DNA of 64,000 bases from Toxoplasma gondii ME49. Taxonomy: Eukaryota > Apicomplexa > Conoidasida > Eucoccidiorida > Sarcocystidae. Positions 13,847-24,700 of this stretch are shown one piece after another (the stretch's first letter is position 1; each line of letters starts with the position of its first letter). The stretch covers positions 2,577,662-2,641,661 of the forward strand of contig NC_031474.1 in assembly GCF_000006565.2 (NCBI RefSeq), given 5' to 3'. A program made the position numbers and the translations under genes. The notes beneath the pieces were generated by a model. The model made no database searches. It saw only the letters and a list, made by a program, of their open reading frames with translations, and was not told where the DNA came from.

Positions 13847-16015
13847 ATATGTATACATGTATATGTATGAGAAGATCGAGATTCAGATATACAGCATGAG
13901 GTTGCGGTGGCGCCTTGAATGCAGAAGAGGGGCAGGACGGATGCTTGTTCTGTTGCTTACCCGTTTCGAACCCACATGCTGCAGGTAGTCACTTGGTGGA
14001 AAAGAACGAGCGTTCGTAGGTGGTGCTCGAGCGCCTCCATTGTGTCTTCCAGAGAGAGGCCAAGAAGCTCCAGCAGCTCTTCGAGCGTTTGCACAGGGCA
14101 TTCGCGGTGCGTCATCAGAGCCTTCAGCAGCTGAGCGAAGAGCCGACTCAGGGGTACGTGGAACGACGTCGGGTGTCGACTCACACAGTGGTCTGCACTC
14201 CGGCGCTCCGGATACACTGCAGAGAAAAGAAGTTCAAACTCGTAGCAAACCTGAGAGTTGCAGGCGAACCGCGCGAGACCCGAGCGAGTCGCGGATTTCC
14301 TAGAACGCTTTTCTGCGAGTCCTAGAAGACCGCCTTGCAGCATTTCCTCGCAGGTGTTCACATCCACAGCCTCGCTTCCTCTCTCTCCCTCTCCTTCTCT
14401 GTCTCCCTCTCCTTCTCTGTCTCCCTCTCCTTCCCTGTCTCCCTCTCCTTCCCTGTCTCCCTCTCCTTCCCTGTCTCCCTCTCCTTCCCTGTCTCCCTCT
14501 CCTTCCCTGTCTCCCTCTCCTTCTGTGTCTCCCTCTCCTTCTGTGTCTCCCTCTCCTTCCCTGTCTCCCTCTCCTTCCCTGTCTCCCTCTCTCTCTCTGC
14601 TGCATGCAGGGTGCTCGGTGGCTGTGCGCTTGACGCGGGAGTCCCTGGGTCGCACTGCTTCTGGCTATGCAGAGACGGTCCATGTATGGATGCACGCGAA
14701 CGAAACAAGGACGCATGTGCTTCACAGCCTACGGATCGCCTGCGAGTATGCAGTGGATGTGTATGTGTATGTGTGTGTGTCTCAGGCTGCGAACGAAAAG
14801 AAAGAACGACGCCCTTTCTGTCGCCTGTTGCTTGCCCCGCCTTCGTTACCTGGTCTTCCGTTTCGCAGCCAGGCCAGGTTCCCTTCTCGTCGCTTCTCTC
14901 CTTCGCCTCGCTGCTCTCCACTCTGCGCTCCACCTCTTCCTTGCTCTGCAGTGCGACTTCTTCTCGCGCTGACGCTCGCCGCCTGTCTCGCCTCCTCCGT
15001 TTCGTCGGCCCCGGTCTCCAAGCGTCTCCGTCGCCCGAGGCGCCGTCTCTCTCGGTTTCTCTCTCGGTTTCTCTCTCGGTCGAGAAGGGAGGCGACTCCG
15101 CCGCCGCTGGCGAAGACCCAGTGGACGCCTTCTTCGACGCACTCGCGTCGCCGCGTCGCTCCGACCCAGGCCTGCATTCTTTGTCGAGTTTTCTGGAAAA
15201 TCAAGACGGCGACAGGCCATGGGCAGGCCTCCAGGATCTCGTGGAGAGCCAGCGCGTTCTGCCCCAGTTCAATCGCCAGACAGAGCGAGTGCGACCACCG
15301 GTGCGAGTCCTCGTACTCCACGTGCGTCGTCGTCCGGCGCCGATGGAGATTTACGTTCTGACTCAAGCAGTAGAGCGGGAGGAAGCCGTCGTCCCAGAGC
15401 GCCGCCACGTTCGCGGGGTGCTCCGAAAGATCTGGAAAAGTCAAACGTCGGAGAAGACGGCGAAGCGACAAGAAAACCGGCCGTGAAAAGGGTGAGCGGC
15501 ACATGCCAGGGGATCCGGGGGATCCAGAAGAAAAACGGAAAAGGCCCACAAAGTGCAGAAAAAGGAACACAGAGAAGAAACTGAAAGAGGAAAACTGAAA
15601 AAAAAGGGAACTGAGCGGCGACACCAGTCAAGCGTGCACACAGAAAGACAGACACAGAAAAAACGAGTGAAATGGTGGTAAGGAATGCGTCTAGCGACGG
15701 CTCAAAACAATTGTGGCAGATAACACCCGGTCTTTAAAAACCATGAAAAAACTTCTCTGCCTCGACACGTTGAGAGGGAAAGAAAAACCACAGCATCCAT
15801 GATTCCCGAACTCTCCGAAAAAAGACAAAGTCTGCAGAGCCGCAGATATATATACATATATATATATATAGTGAAAGAGACAGCTCTACAGAAACATACA
15901 GATATGTGTATGGATATGTATATATATATATATATATATATTTCTAGTGATTGAGATTGACCCGTTTAACGACACACAGAGATCTTTGTGTAGATGTGTA
16001 CATGAATGCATACTG

Positions 16016-16050
<35 letters not shown>

Positions 16051-16217
16051 CTACTGATTGAGATTGACCCGTTTAACGACACACAGAGATCTTTGTGTAG
16101 ATGTGTACATGAATGCATACTGATAATATATATATATATATATTTCTACTGATTGAGATTGACCCGTTTAACGACACACAGAGATCTTTGTGTAGATGTG
16201 TACATGAATGCATACTG

Positions 16218-16248
<31 letters not shown>

Positions 16249-16818
16249 TTCTACTGATTGAGATTGACCCGTTTAACGACACACAGAGATCTTTGTGTAG
16301 ATGTGTACATGAATGCATACTGATAATATATATATATATATATATATATTTCTACTGATTGAGATTGACCCGTTTAACGACACACAGAGATCTTTGTGTA
16401 GATGTGTACATGAATGCATACTGATAATATATATATATATATATATTTCTACTGATTGAGATTGACCCGTTTAACGACACACAGAGATCTTTGTGTAGAT
16501 GTGTACATGAATGCATACTGATATATATATATATATATATATATTTCTACTGATTGAGATTGACCCGTTTAACGACACACAGAGATCTTTGTGTAGATGT
16601 GTACATGAATGCATACTGATAATATATATATATATATATATTTCTACTGATTGAGATTGACCCGTTTAACGACACACAGAGATCTTTGTGTAGATGTGTA
16701 CATGAATGCATACTGATAATATATATATATATATATATATATATTTCTACTGATTGAGATTGACCCGTTTAACGACACACAGAGATCTTTGTGTAGATGT
16801 GTACATGAATGCATACTG

Positions 16819-16855
<37 letters not shown>

Positions 16856-17131
16856 CTACTGATTGAGATTGACCCGTTTAACGACACACAGAGATCTTTG
16901 TGTAGATGTGTACATGAATGCATACTGATAATATATATATATATATATATATATATTTCTACTGATTGAGATTGACCCGTTTAACGACACACAGAGATCT
17001 TTGTGTAGATGTGTACATGAATGCATACTGATAATATATATATATATATATATATATTTCTACTGATTGAGATTGACCCGTTTAACGACACACAGAGATC
17101 TTTGTGTAGATGTGTACATGAATGCATACTG

Positions 17132-17162
<31 letters not shown>

Positions 17163-20100
17163 TTCTACTGATTGAGATTGACCCGTTTAACGACACACAG
17201 AGATCTTTGTGTAGATGTGTACATGAATGCATACTGATAATATATATATATATATATATTTCTACTGATTGAGATTGACCCGTTTAACGACACACAGAGA
17301 TCTTTGTGTAGATGTGTACATGAATGCATACTGATAATATATATATATATATATTTCTACTGATTGAGATTGACCCGTTTAACGACACACAGAGATCTTT
17401 GTGTAGATGTGTACATGAATGCATACTGATAATATATATATATATATATTTCTACTGATTGAGATTGACCCGTTTAACGACACACAGAGATCTTTGTGTA
17501 GATGTGTACATGAATGCATACTGATAATATATATATATATATATATGACTCTTCTTCCTTCTTTCCATTCACGCGTAATGAGATGGAAATGAAAGTCTGT
17601 GCATGTCCCTGTCGAACGGTTTGTACGGAACTGTGTGGCGACGTGAGGATCTCCGCGACTGCATTCATAGGGATAGATGGAGAGTCAGTTGAACAAGGCG
17701 AACTGTTCCCCGTCTATGGCGTGTGTTTACATTGCACGAGAAGGTCCTTTTCGGCGACGAGGTACCGGACGTCGTTCAGGGAGTTGGTGTACCCCCTGCG
17801 GTGGAGAAGACTGTTGCGGACGTCGATGTAAGGCGGAGACGGGAAGCCTCGCCAGGCGCATCTGCGACGCCTCCAGCCGAGGCGAGCGCGCGGGCGCGGA
17901 GACAACCGCGGTACAGCTTGGGCGAGGACGAGTCGGCAGGAGGAGAAGAGCAGAGGCAGGAGGAGTCCCGAGTAAAGGAGACGCGTCAGCAGAGAGCGAA
18001 TCGACAAGACCTGCACGGTCACCCGCTCTAGCGCGCTGTCGCTCTTCAAGACAAGACTGCAAACCACAAGAGGCAGGGCGATCAGTGACTTTCTGGGTCG
18101 ATTGTGCAGGCACAGAGCCCCTCCGGAAGGCCGAGGCAGTGTGCGGCAGGAGGCAGCCTCCCTCTCACGCGCGCTGTACGTACAGCTGCAGAGTTGCTGA
18201 AACCATCTGAACGAGAGGTAACGATGTGTTCAACGCGCATGAGACAATCTGGACAAGGCAAGAGAAATTGCAAGCGAGCGACGCGGTGGAAGAGAGAGCA
18301 GCGGCGAAACGGCATTCGGACAGACGACTTCGAGTGCGTCTTCCACGATCATCACGGAGACACAGCACCCTCTCAAGCCCTCTCGGCGACCAGGTAGCCC
18401 CCCACACGAGACAGAGAAGGCGAGAGAGGAAAGGCGACTCAGAACTGCGAGGCGCATGCGGCGGAGGAGCGCAGGACCGACGGGATCGCGGGAGCGCGGC
18501 ACTACAAACCGAGATTCATCGGGAAAAGCCTTCTCTGAGACGCGCGCGCCGTAAGGCAGCCACGCACACTTTTGACAACTTACTCTTTGTACTGCTGGAT
18601 GAAGACGAAGGCGAACTGCTCCTTAAACCACTCGTCGAACATAAGAGCCAACCAGAGAGTGGTGAGTGACGCATGCACCGCCTTCTCCGTCTCTAACGTC
18701 TCCTCAGACTCGCCTTCCTCGCGCCCTGGCCTCCGGCGACCTTCCTCCTCCACCAAACGACCGGAAATGTCGCTTGCGACCTTCAGCAGCACAGACGCCA
18801 CACACGCCCCTACCCCGTACTGACGAGAAGAAGACGACGAAGAGAGAGGGGAAGAGGAAGAAGAAGAGGAAGAAGAAGAGGAAGAAGAGGAAGAAGAGGA
18901 AGAAGAGGAAGAAGAAGAAGAGTGGGGCCAAGATGACGAACACTGCGTGTCATGGTTGCCCGGCATTTCATGATGTATATGTCCTGTTTGGCCATTCGGT
19001 GTCTCCCCTTTTCTTTTTTCATCGTGTCCGCTGTCTCTGCGGTCTTCTCGCTTCCGGACTTGCGCGTCTGTCGCGAGGCCTCTGGACCCGGTGAACGGTG
19101 CGTCGTTTGTCTCTGCATTCGTGCCTGCGCCACCCCACATGGCGAAGCGGAGGGCGTCGTCGAAGGCTTTGACGTTGACGCCTCCGTGTCGTTTTCTCTC
19201 GTTGATTTCCCGAAGCTCGCGTTCCGTCGCCATACGCATGCGATGCTCGCCCTCTGCGCCCCCGAGGCTGTTGCCCCCCCCAGCGGCCTTCGCCTGGGCC
19301 TCTGCGGCCCGCGAGGCGCCTTCGGCTGCCCGCCTGTCGAGTTCTTCTTCTTCGGAGACCCAGGCGGCTCCCCCCCCAGCAGGCGCGAGCAACGCAGGAT
19401 TCAAAAGGAGGCTCTGACAGCCGTCGTAGCGGGCGTAGTTCGGTGGGAGGCGCAGGCGGTCGCGCCCCGGAATCTCCTCGCAGGCGAAGCCGCGGCTGTC
19501 GTCGGGTGTGCCGCGCACCGCCTCCAACATCGCCTGGCCGAGGCACCTGCGGACGCCCTCGTGCTGTTCGGAGAGTTGGAGCAGCGTAGTGCAGAGCTCC
19601 TCAGTCGCGGTCCAGTTTTTCTCCAGGGCATGCATCGCGAGGCGGCGAACGAGCACGCGCAGAAGGAGCGCGAGGGCGAACTTTGAAACCGCCGGGAGTG
19701 CGAGGGAAGGATCCACGTCTCGCCGGCCCCCAGGGTGGTGCCGACAGAAGCCGGAGGGTGCCCACGCGGAGGCGTCGCCACAGTCGCAGCAGCCGCCGCA
19801 ACTCGACCGGTAGATGAAGTAGCTGTGGCCCAGGTGGTTCCCCTCTTGGAAGCAAAAGACGCAAATGCAGCTGCTCTGACTGCCGCCACAAGTCAAACAG
19901 CGATACGCAACGTGCTCTCCATCCCAGACCTGTCCGCAGCGCGACCGTGCCAGCGGCAGAGAAGACAAGCGAGACAAGAACGACACCGCCGCGTCCACCA
20001 TGCACGCAGAAGGCCGAGTCTCCAACGCGCCAAAGGGCACTAAAGGCGAAGACGAACTTAAGGCAGCAGAAGGAGAAGAAGAAGAAGACGAAGAAAGGGG

Positions 20101-21777
20101 GGCAGAACACGAAGAGGAAGCAGAAGAAGACGGAGAAGTAGAAGAAGAAGACGGGGGAGTGGGGGGACTGGGGGGACTGGGGGAGGTGGTGAGTGGCGTA
20201 GGAGACAGTGACGACTCGGACAGCGCTGCGTCTGGCTCGGCGGAAGGGAGTATCTCCGTGAGAGGCGCGATGCAGGGGAGGAGGCGCTGGTGCGCTTCGG
20301 TGTCTCCAAGCGTGGCGAAGACAGTTGAGAAGAGAGAGAGAAGCAGTTCCGGGTCTTCGAGCTGCTCGACAATCACACAAGTGGCGAGGAGGAGAGTCGC
20401 AGGCGACGCAGTTTCGAGCAGCGAGCCGAGGAGACGGTCGACGCGGACCAGAGAGCCTGCGTACGTATCCAGAGCTTCCTCCAGTGTGGGAAGAGACGCA
20501 CGAGAAACTTGAGGACACCACGGCAGAGAAGGAACAGAAGCCGCATCTGCGCCCGCTCTGCGTGTCTCCACAAAGGCCGCGTCGAGGGTCTCCATGTGCC
20601 GAGAACAAAGACGAAGCAGATGCACCAGCTTCGCCTCTGACGCAAAAACTCGCATGTCGTCTGCGAAAGTCGGTAGCGGTGGATAGGAAGGCAGACACAC
20701 TGCCGGAGAAGACGGAGACCCAGGAGGAGCCTGACCCCCACGGGCAATATCGCCCGACACAGAAGAAGCACAAGACGCGGAAGACGAAGAATAGGAAGAA
20801 GACTCAGAAGAAGAAAAGGAAGAAGACTCAGAAGAAGAAACGGAAGAAGACGCAGAAGAAGAAAAGGAAGAAGACGCAGAAGAAAAAGAAGAAGACAAGA
20901 AAGAAGATGGTGAAGACGACAGAGACGACGTGACACGGGGAGGCGCTTGAGACGGCCGGGCCGCCTGAGAACCGCTGGTCTCTTGTGGTCTTCCCCAAAG
21001 ATTCGGTCCACGCGTCTCGTCCGCGGAAACTCTGCGACTGGAGGAAGGTGCCAGAGGAAAGGAAAGTAACCTGAGGCCGCAGTCCGCTTCTACACTGCCT
21101 TCGCCATGTTCAGCTACTGCTCTCTCTTCTCCCCCGACACTCCCGCTCTCCGCCGATATCTCAGGCGCCCCCATTTCACCATCGACGCACATGGCAAAGC
21201 CTGAACAAGCTCCGCGACCTCGGTCAGAAGAGAGAGGTGAGTAAGACGAAGAAGAGCTGGACAAGGAAGAAGCGCAGGAACAAAAAGAGGAAGTGGAAGA
21301 TGAGGATGACGAGGAAGAAGCGGAGGACGAAGAAGAAGCGGAGAAAGAGGCAGAATGGAGCACAGCGACTATTTGATGTGCATGAGCAGCGACTGTAGAG
21401 GATCCAAAGAAAGGCTGGCTGGTACCAGGAAGTGGCAATGCCCCTGACAGACGGCGTTGTTCTGCGTCTCCACTTTTGCCAGCTTCGAGTTCGCTCTCAG
21501 GGACAGTCTGGTGAAGTTTTCCGTCGTGGCATGTCGCGGGGCTTTCCGCTTCTCTTACTTCCCCTGGAGAGACGGGAGCATCACGAGCCATGGGCTGGCG
21601 AGTCAACGCATCAGTGCCCTCTTCTCCGAATGTGCAGACAACGCGGCTTTCAGGCGCCGTTTCAATCTCCTCTGCAGCTGGGAGGTCTCCACAAGTATGC
21701 AGAGACACTTCCGGCTGCTCTTCAGACGCAGGAGAGGCTGGCGCCTCTTGCGGCGAACGTGGAGCGGCCGAGTCCAT
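1..21777 (-). CDS. Giant UBR-box/RING-H2 E3 ubiquitin ligase (N-recognin family), 10 exons, C-terminus beyond left edge
   Basis: Ubiquitin ligase of the UBR family, expected to bind N-degron substrates and transfer ubiquitin. Exons by splice phase and similarity: 21777-18584, 18056-17731, 15431-14850, 14321-13961, 13170-12423, 11934-9816, 9074-7216, 6781-1903, 1375-726, 281-<1; about 5,000 residues are encoded before the edge. The start is the first in-frame ATG (MDSAAP); the open frame continues 5' without another ATG. The UBR box lies near residues 613-682 (zinc ligands CGQVW...CLTCGG...CICVFC...GHSYF...[12 protein letters not shown]...FCRHH). Exon 4 ends in the family's MWVRNG motif. Exon 8 opens with the RRRQEQ helix followed by a RING-H2 (CVSC...CGHRMHLSC...CPYCHQPC) split by about 200 extra residues. 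Exons 9-10 join as [20 protein letters not shown], typical of the UBR autoinhibitory domain. I find no ClpS-like domain after the UBR box, which recalls UBR3. Donors 1-8 fit consensus; the exon 9 donor (AAG/GTCGTC) is weak and rests on similarity. Ser- and Glu-rich low-complexity inserts are abundant. Confidence 0.93.
1493..1552. repeat. AT/ATAC microsatellite in UBR intron 8
   Basis: Alternating TATA/TACATA sequence inside intron 8 (1902-1376). No coding content. Confidence 0.85.
2990..3007. repeat. Perfect 18-bp palindrome in UBR exon 8
   Basis: GAGCTGTACGTACAGCTC is self-complementary and encodes ELYVQLF-type residues on the minus strand. Its 14-base core recurs at 18173-18186 in intron 1 of the same gene. 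Confidence 0.75.
13696..13870. repeat. AT/ATAC microsatellite cluster in UBR intron 4
   Basis: Several (AT)n blocks with TACATG interruptions fill the left part of intron 4 (13960-13171). The many Tyr-Ile frames here are artefacts of the dinucleotide. Confidence 0.88.
14378..14592. repeat. 18-bp minisatellite, about 11 units, in intron 3 of the UBR gene
   Basis: Units of the form CTCTCCTTCCCTGTCTCC repeat head to tail with three variants at the middle (TTCTCTG, TTCCCTG, TTCTGTG) arranged in blocks of about 2, 5, 2 and 2. It lies within intron 3 (14849-14322). The length is a multiple of three in every unit, so both strands stay open and give spurious Ser-Pro or Glu-Gly-Asp frames. The gene-sense strand is purine-rich (GGAGACAGGG). 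Confidence 0.93.
15941..17547. repeat. 16-copy tandem array, period about 95-109 bp, in intron 2 of the UBR gene
   Basis: Units start (at TTTCTA) at 15941, 16048, 16143, 16248, 16349, 16446, 16544, 16641, 16744, 16853, 16956, 17057, 17162, 17259, 17354 and 17449. Each has a core of about 80 bp that looks identical from copy to copy, containing the near-palindrome ACACAGAGATCTTTGTGT, joined by an (AT)n linker of variable length. Copy 1 differs (CTAGTGA for CTACTGA), and the linker after copy 6 lacks the usual AAT. The length differences between units come from the AT linker. Open frames on both strands here are by-products of the repeat. Confidence 0.97.
18173..18186. repeat. Perfect 14-bp palindrome in UBR intron 1
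   Basis: GCTGTACGTACAGC, the same core as the palindrome at 2990-3007. Confidence 0.7.
18826..18921 (-). repeat. Coding trinucleotide tract giving a poly-Ser run in the UBR ligase
   Basis: A GAAGAG/GAAGAA tract on the plus strand reads on the coding strand as more than 20 consecutive Ser codons, with a few other residues near its end. It sits shortly before the end of exon 1. The same gene has further tracts of this kind in exon 7 (8095-8265) and elsewhere in exon 1. Confidence 0.9.
20760..20920 (-). repeat. Ser/Glu-Phe repeat tract in UBR exon 1
   Basis: A short degenerate repeat (AAGAAGACTCAGAAG and variants) encodes alternating Ser runs with Glu or Phe ([14 protein letters not shown]) on the minus strand. 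It lies between the N-terminal region and the helical block preceding the UBR box. Similar tracts lie at 20072-20150 and 21240-21345. Confidence 0.85.
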
Positions 21778-24700
21778 CGTCGTTCCCCTGTTTCTGAGCA
21801 AGCGAGAACGCGTTGGAAGGGCAAAGCATCGCTGCAGCGCAGACTCGCGAAAGGGGCCGGAGGTCGCATGCACCGCCTCGGGTGCCTCCGCTTTACCCTG
21901 AAGTCTCGGCAGCGACACCTGGGAACGAACGTCACTGGAGAGGTGTACCCGATAGGTCGATTCGAGTGTGCGGGGAGGTGCATGCGTCTACGTAAACTAC
22001 GATATGTATGTGGTTGTGGAGGCGCCTGTACACATCGCGTGGCCGAGAAATTGCATTTGCAGTAAGCTGGGACATGGAAGTGGGAACGGTGAAAGCAATC
22101 GTGAAGCCGTTGGTTGTCCGTACCTCAAACTGGACTCACACGCAGGAACTCGAAACCGTTCGGGCCCTGCTAACTCCAGAAGAGAGGACAGGTTCTGTAA
22201 AAAGACAGATGAAGTTGTCCAGACGGGCGGAGTGCCACAGAAAGGAACGGAGAAGAGGAATACCGGGGGAGCTGGAGGAGACGCGGCCAGAAGCCGGTCA
22301 ATAAGCTGCGTGAGACAACAAAGCTAGACGAAACGGGTGCGCCCAAGAGTCAAGCAAAGCTAAGAGACACAGTCGGTTGGAAATGTCGTAGAATGGGGTA
22401 AGTATGCGCCTGCAGCAACTCGATAGAAAAGGGCCCGGCCATCTGGTTCAACGGCACAGGCGCAGAAACATTCTAGTTACATGCGGGAAGCCGTCGCGGC
22501 CGAGAAGATGTGCGTAGTCTAGAGAGGCCGGCGCGCATTTATCCCCAACAGCAGAACCGAAAAAAGGATTCAAGAGACGCAGATTAAACTGCCCAAAACG
22601 CGAGAACAACGGTTCACAGCAAAAAAGACAGGGACCCGGTGCCTGAGGGCCGCTGTGTCGCAGAACAGCGGAAGCCGGGAAGCCGAGATTCATGGAGACA
22701 CACGGTCAACACGGCAAAGTGAGTAGAGTTGGAACTGGCAAACGGACTGAGTCAGACGAACGAGACACTGCAATTCCTCATGCTCGTTGAGGCCCCGATT
22801 CCGGCACCAGCCACCGCGTTAGTCATGAAAAGCTGTTGGCAGCGTTTTTGAGGGCGATCGAGGCGCTGACATCACGAGAAGCGTTTGACTAGCGAATCCC
22901 AGATAAGCTCGAGCCGGTTTTTGCCTCACAAAGCAGAAAAAAGACCAGACGCAGTCGAGTATGCGGACCATGCCGAAAAGACGCTCCACCCTCCAACTGG
23001 ACAGAGTGACAAAAACAGCGTGCTCGTTCCGAACCGCTTGCGGAACAGGACAGACGGGCGCTGTCACTACACCCGATGGCACAGACTGGAGCTCATCGAA
23101 AGTAAGGGAGAAAATTGCGGCAGTCTTTGCGGCCAAAGGGAAAGTCGCCCGGCAAGATTCCAGCAGGCTCAGTCGATGTGGTGGACTGCATGCGTGCCGA
23201 GCGAGAAAAAAAGGAATCTGTCTAGTGGGCAGACGTTCGTCAGCCGAGCATCACGACGAAACGAAATCGTCGAAAAACCGCAACGAAACCCGCGAGATGC
23301 ACCCTGAGTGTGAATAATGTAGACTGTGATACTCTAGCTGAGTCAGTCTGAGGCACCCAAAAATATAGCGAACACGTTCCCGGATGAACGCTTTTCGAAA
23401 GCGAGTGTGGCTACGCAGCAACCGCTTGGGCGTGGCTGTCTGCACCGAGACCAGCGTCAGACTACATTTCTGACAGCGTCATCGGGGAAAAGCCGACTTA
23501 CTGTGTCGTCTACACTGTGTGTCTTCTGTTCGGTTGGGGACGTTTTTTGCGTCGACTCACAGGTACGGCACATGGTGTGCATGCCACTAGCTGAACTCCA
23601 GTATCGAGTGTTACCAACGATGGCCCAAGGCCGGTCCTCAGGTTTGCTAAAGTGGGTCCGCCCTGGAGAAACAGAAGCCGAAACTCTGGAATATTATACA
23701 CAGCTTACCAGTCTTCTGTGCAACCATCTTTCAGCCTGGACCGTGCCCTTGGCCATCTCCGCACAAAAATCAAAGAAACGAGGGAGCTGGGGTCAGCCTC
23801 GCCCAACAACGAATCCGGAGGGGAGCTGTCAGATATACTGCACATCTTCTCGAAGTCCGTTTCTCCGACCTATTCTTCTTCCAAGTGTCTTTGCTTGTGA
23901 AGTTGAAGCATGTGCATGCAGGGAGCACGTTGTCGTCTCTGACAACGATCCGGATTTTTGAATTTGCCTGTGTGTGTTACGAGTAGCCCTAATACCCCGC
24001 TGTTTTGCTCTACCACTCCCATGATTCAGCGCAAATTATCCCAGTGTCCGGGTATAGATTCTTAAGTCGACAGAACCGAGTCGGGGCTGTCAGTGCCCAG
24101 AATAGATTTCATAGTTAGGACTGAGAGAACAACTAGCAGCTTGATCGTCTCGCCGGGCTCACGCGTTCATGACACATGTCCACATCTTCTGAAAATAGTG
24201 GCGCAACCCAGACAGTTCCTACAAGACTCTGGAGTGAATCTTCTGGCACTTAAAAAAAAGCTAGTCATGTAACCAGTGGTTGAATTCTGAATCCCTTTCT
24301 GTTCAGGTGCCATTAACGGGATGTTGCACGTCGATAGAGTGACAAAAACTGCGTCCTTTTCGAAGTAAACACAATTCACTCAGTATTTTTACATTCCACA
24401 GATCACCGAGACGCAAATCGACAGCAGTTTCGCGTACACTATTAGATATTCCACGCAGATTTGGCTGTAAGCATCTGGTGGATAGGAGTCGACTGACAGG
24501 GCGCGTTGATCATTTGGAGTGACCCGCTGCCATAATGTAGCGAGCACGTCCGTTGTTTAGTTGTCTTTCCAGGATTGTTTCAAGGGCAGATTAAAAACCG
24601 ATTCTACGTGCAGTGCCAGCGCAGAAACTGACGAAGCCGGTAAACATGCCAATATTTGGGTGGCGCGCGGGGATCGACGCAGCAATTGAAACCGTGCTTC

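Noticed and set aside
14258..15486. Two plus-strand frames of about 370-380 codons
   Set aside because: They are antisense to UBR exons 3-4 and run through the 18-bp minisatellite, which is open in all relevant frames.
15941..17547. CRISPR-like regular array
   Set aside because: The spacers are just (AT)n of variable length, the repeat is about 80 bp, and the host is a eukaryote. It is a tandem satellite in an intron.
21778..21918. Extension of UBR exon 1 to 21918
   Set aside because: The triplet at 21918 is GTG; the first ATG in frame is at 21777, in a good context.
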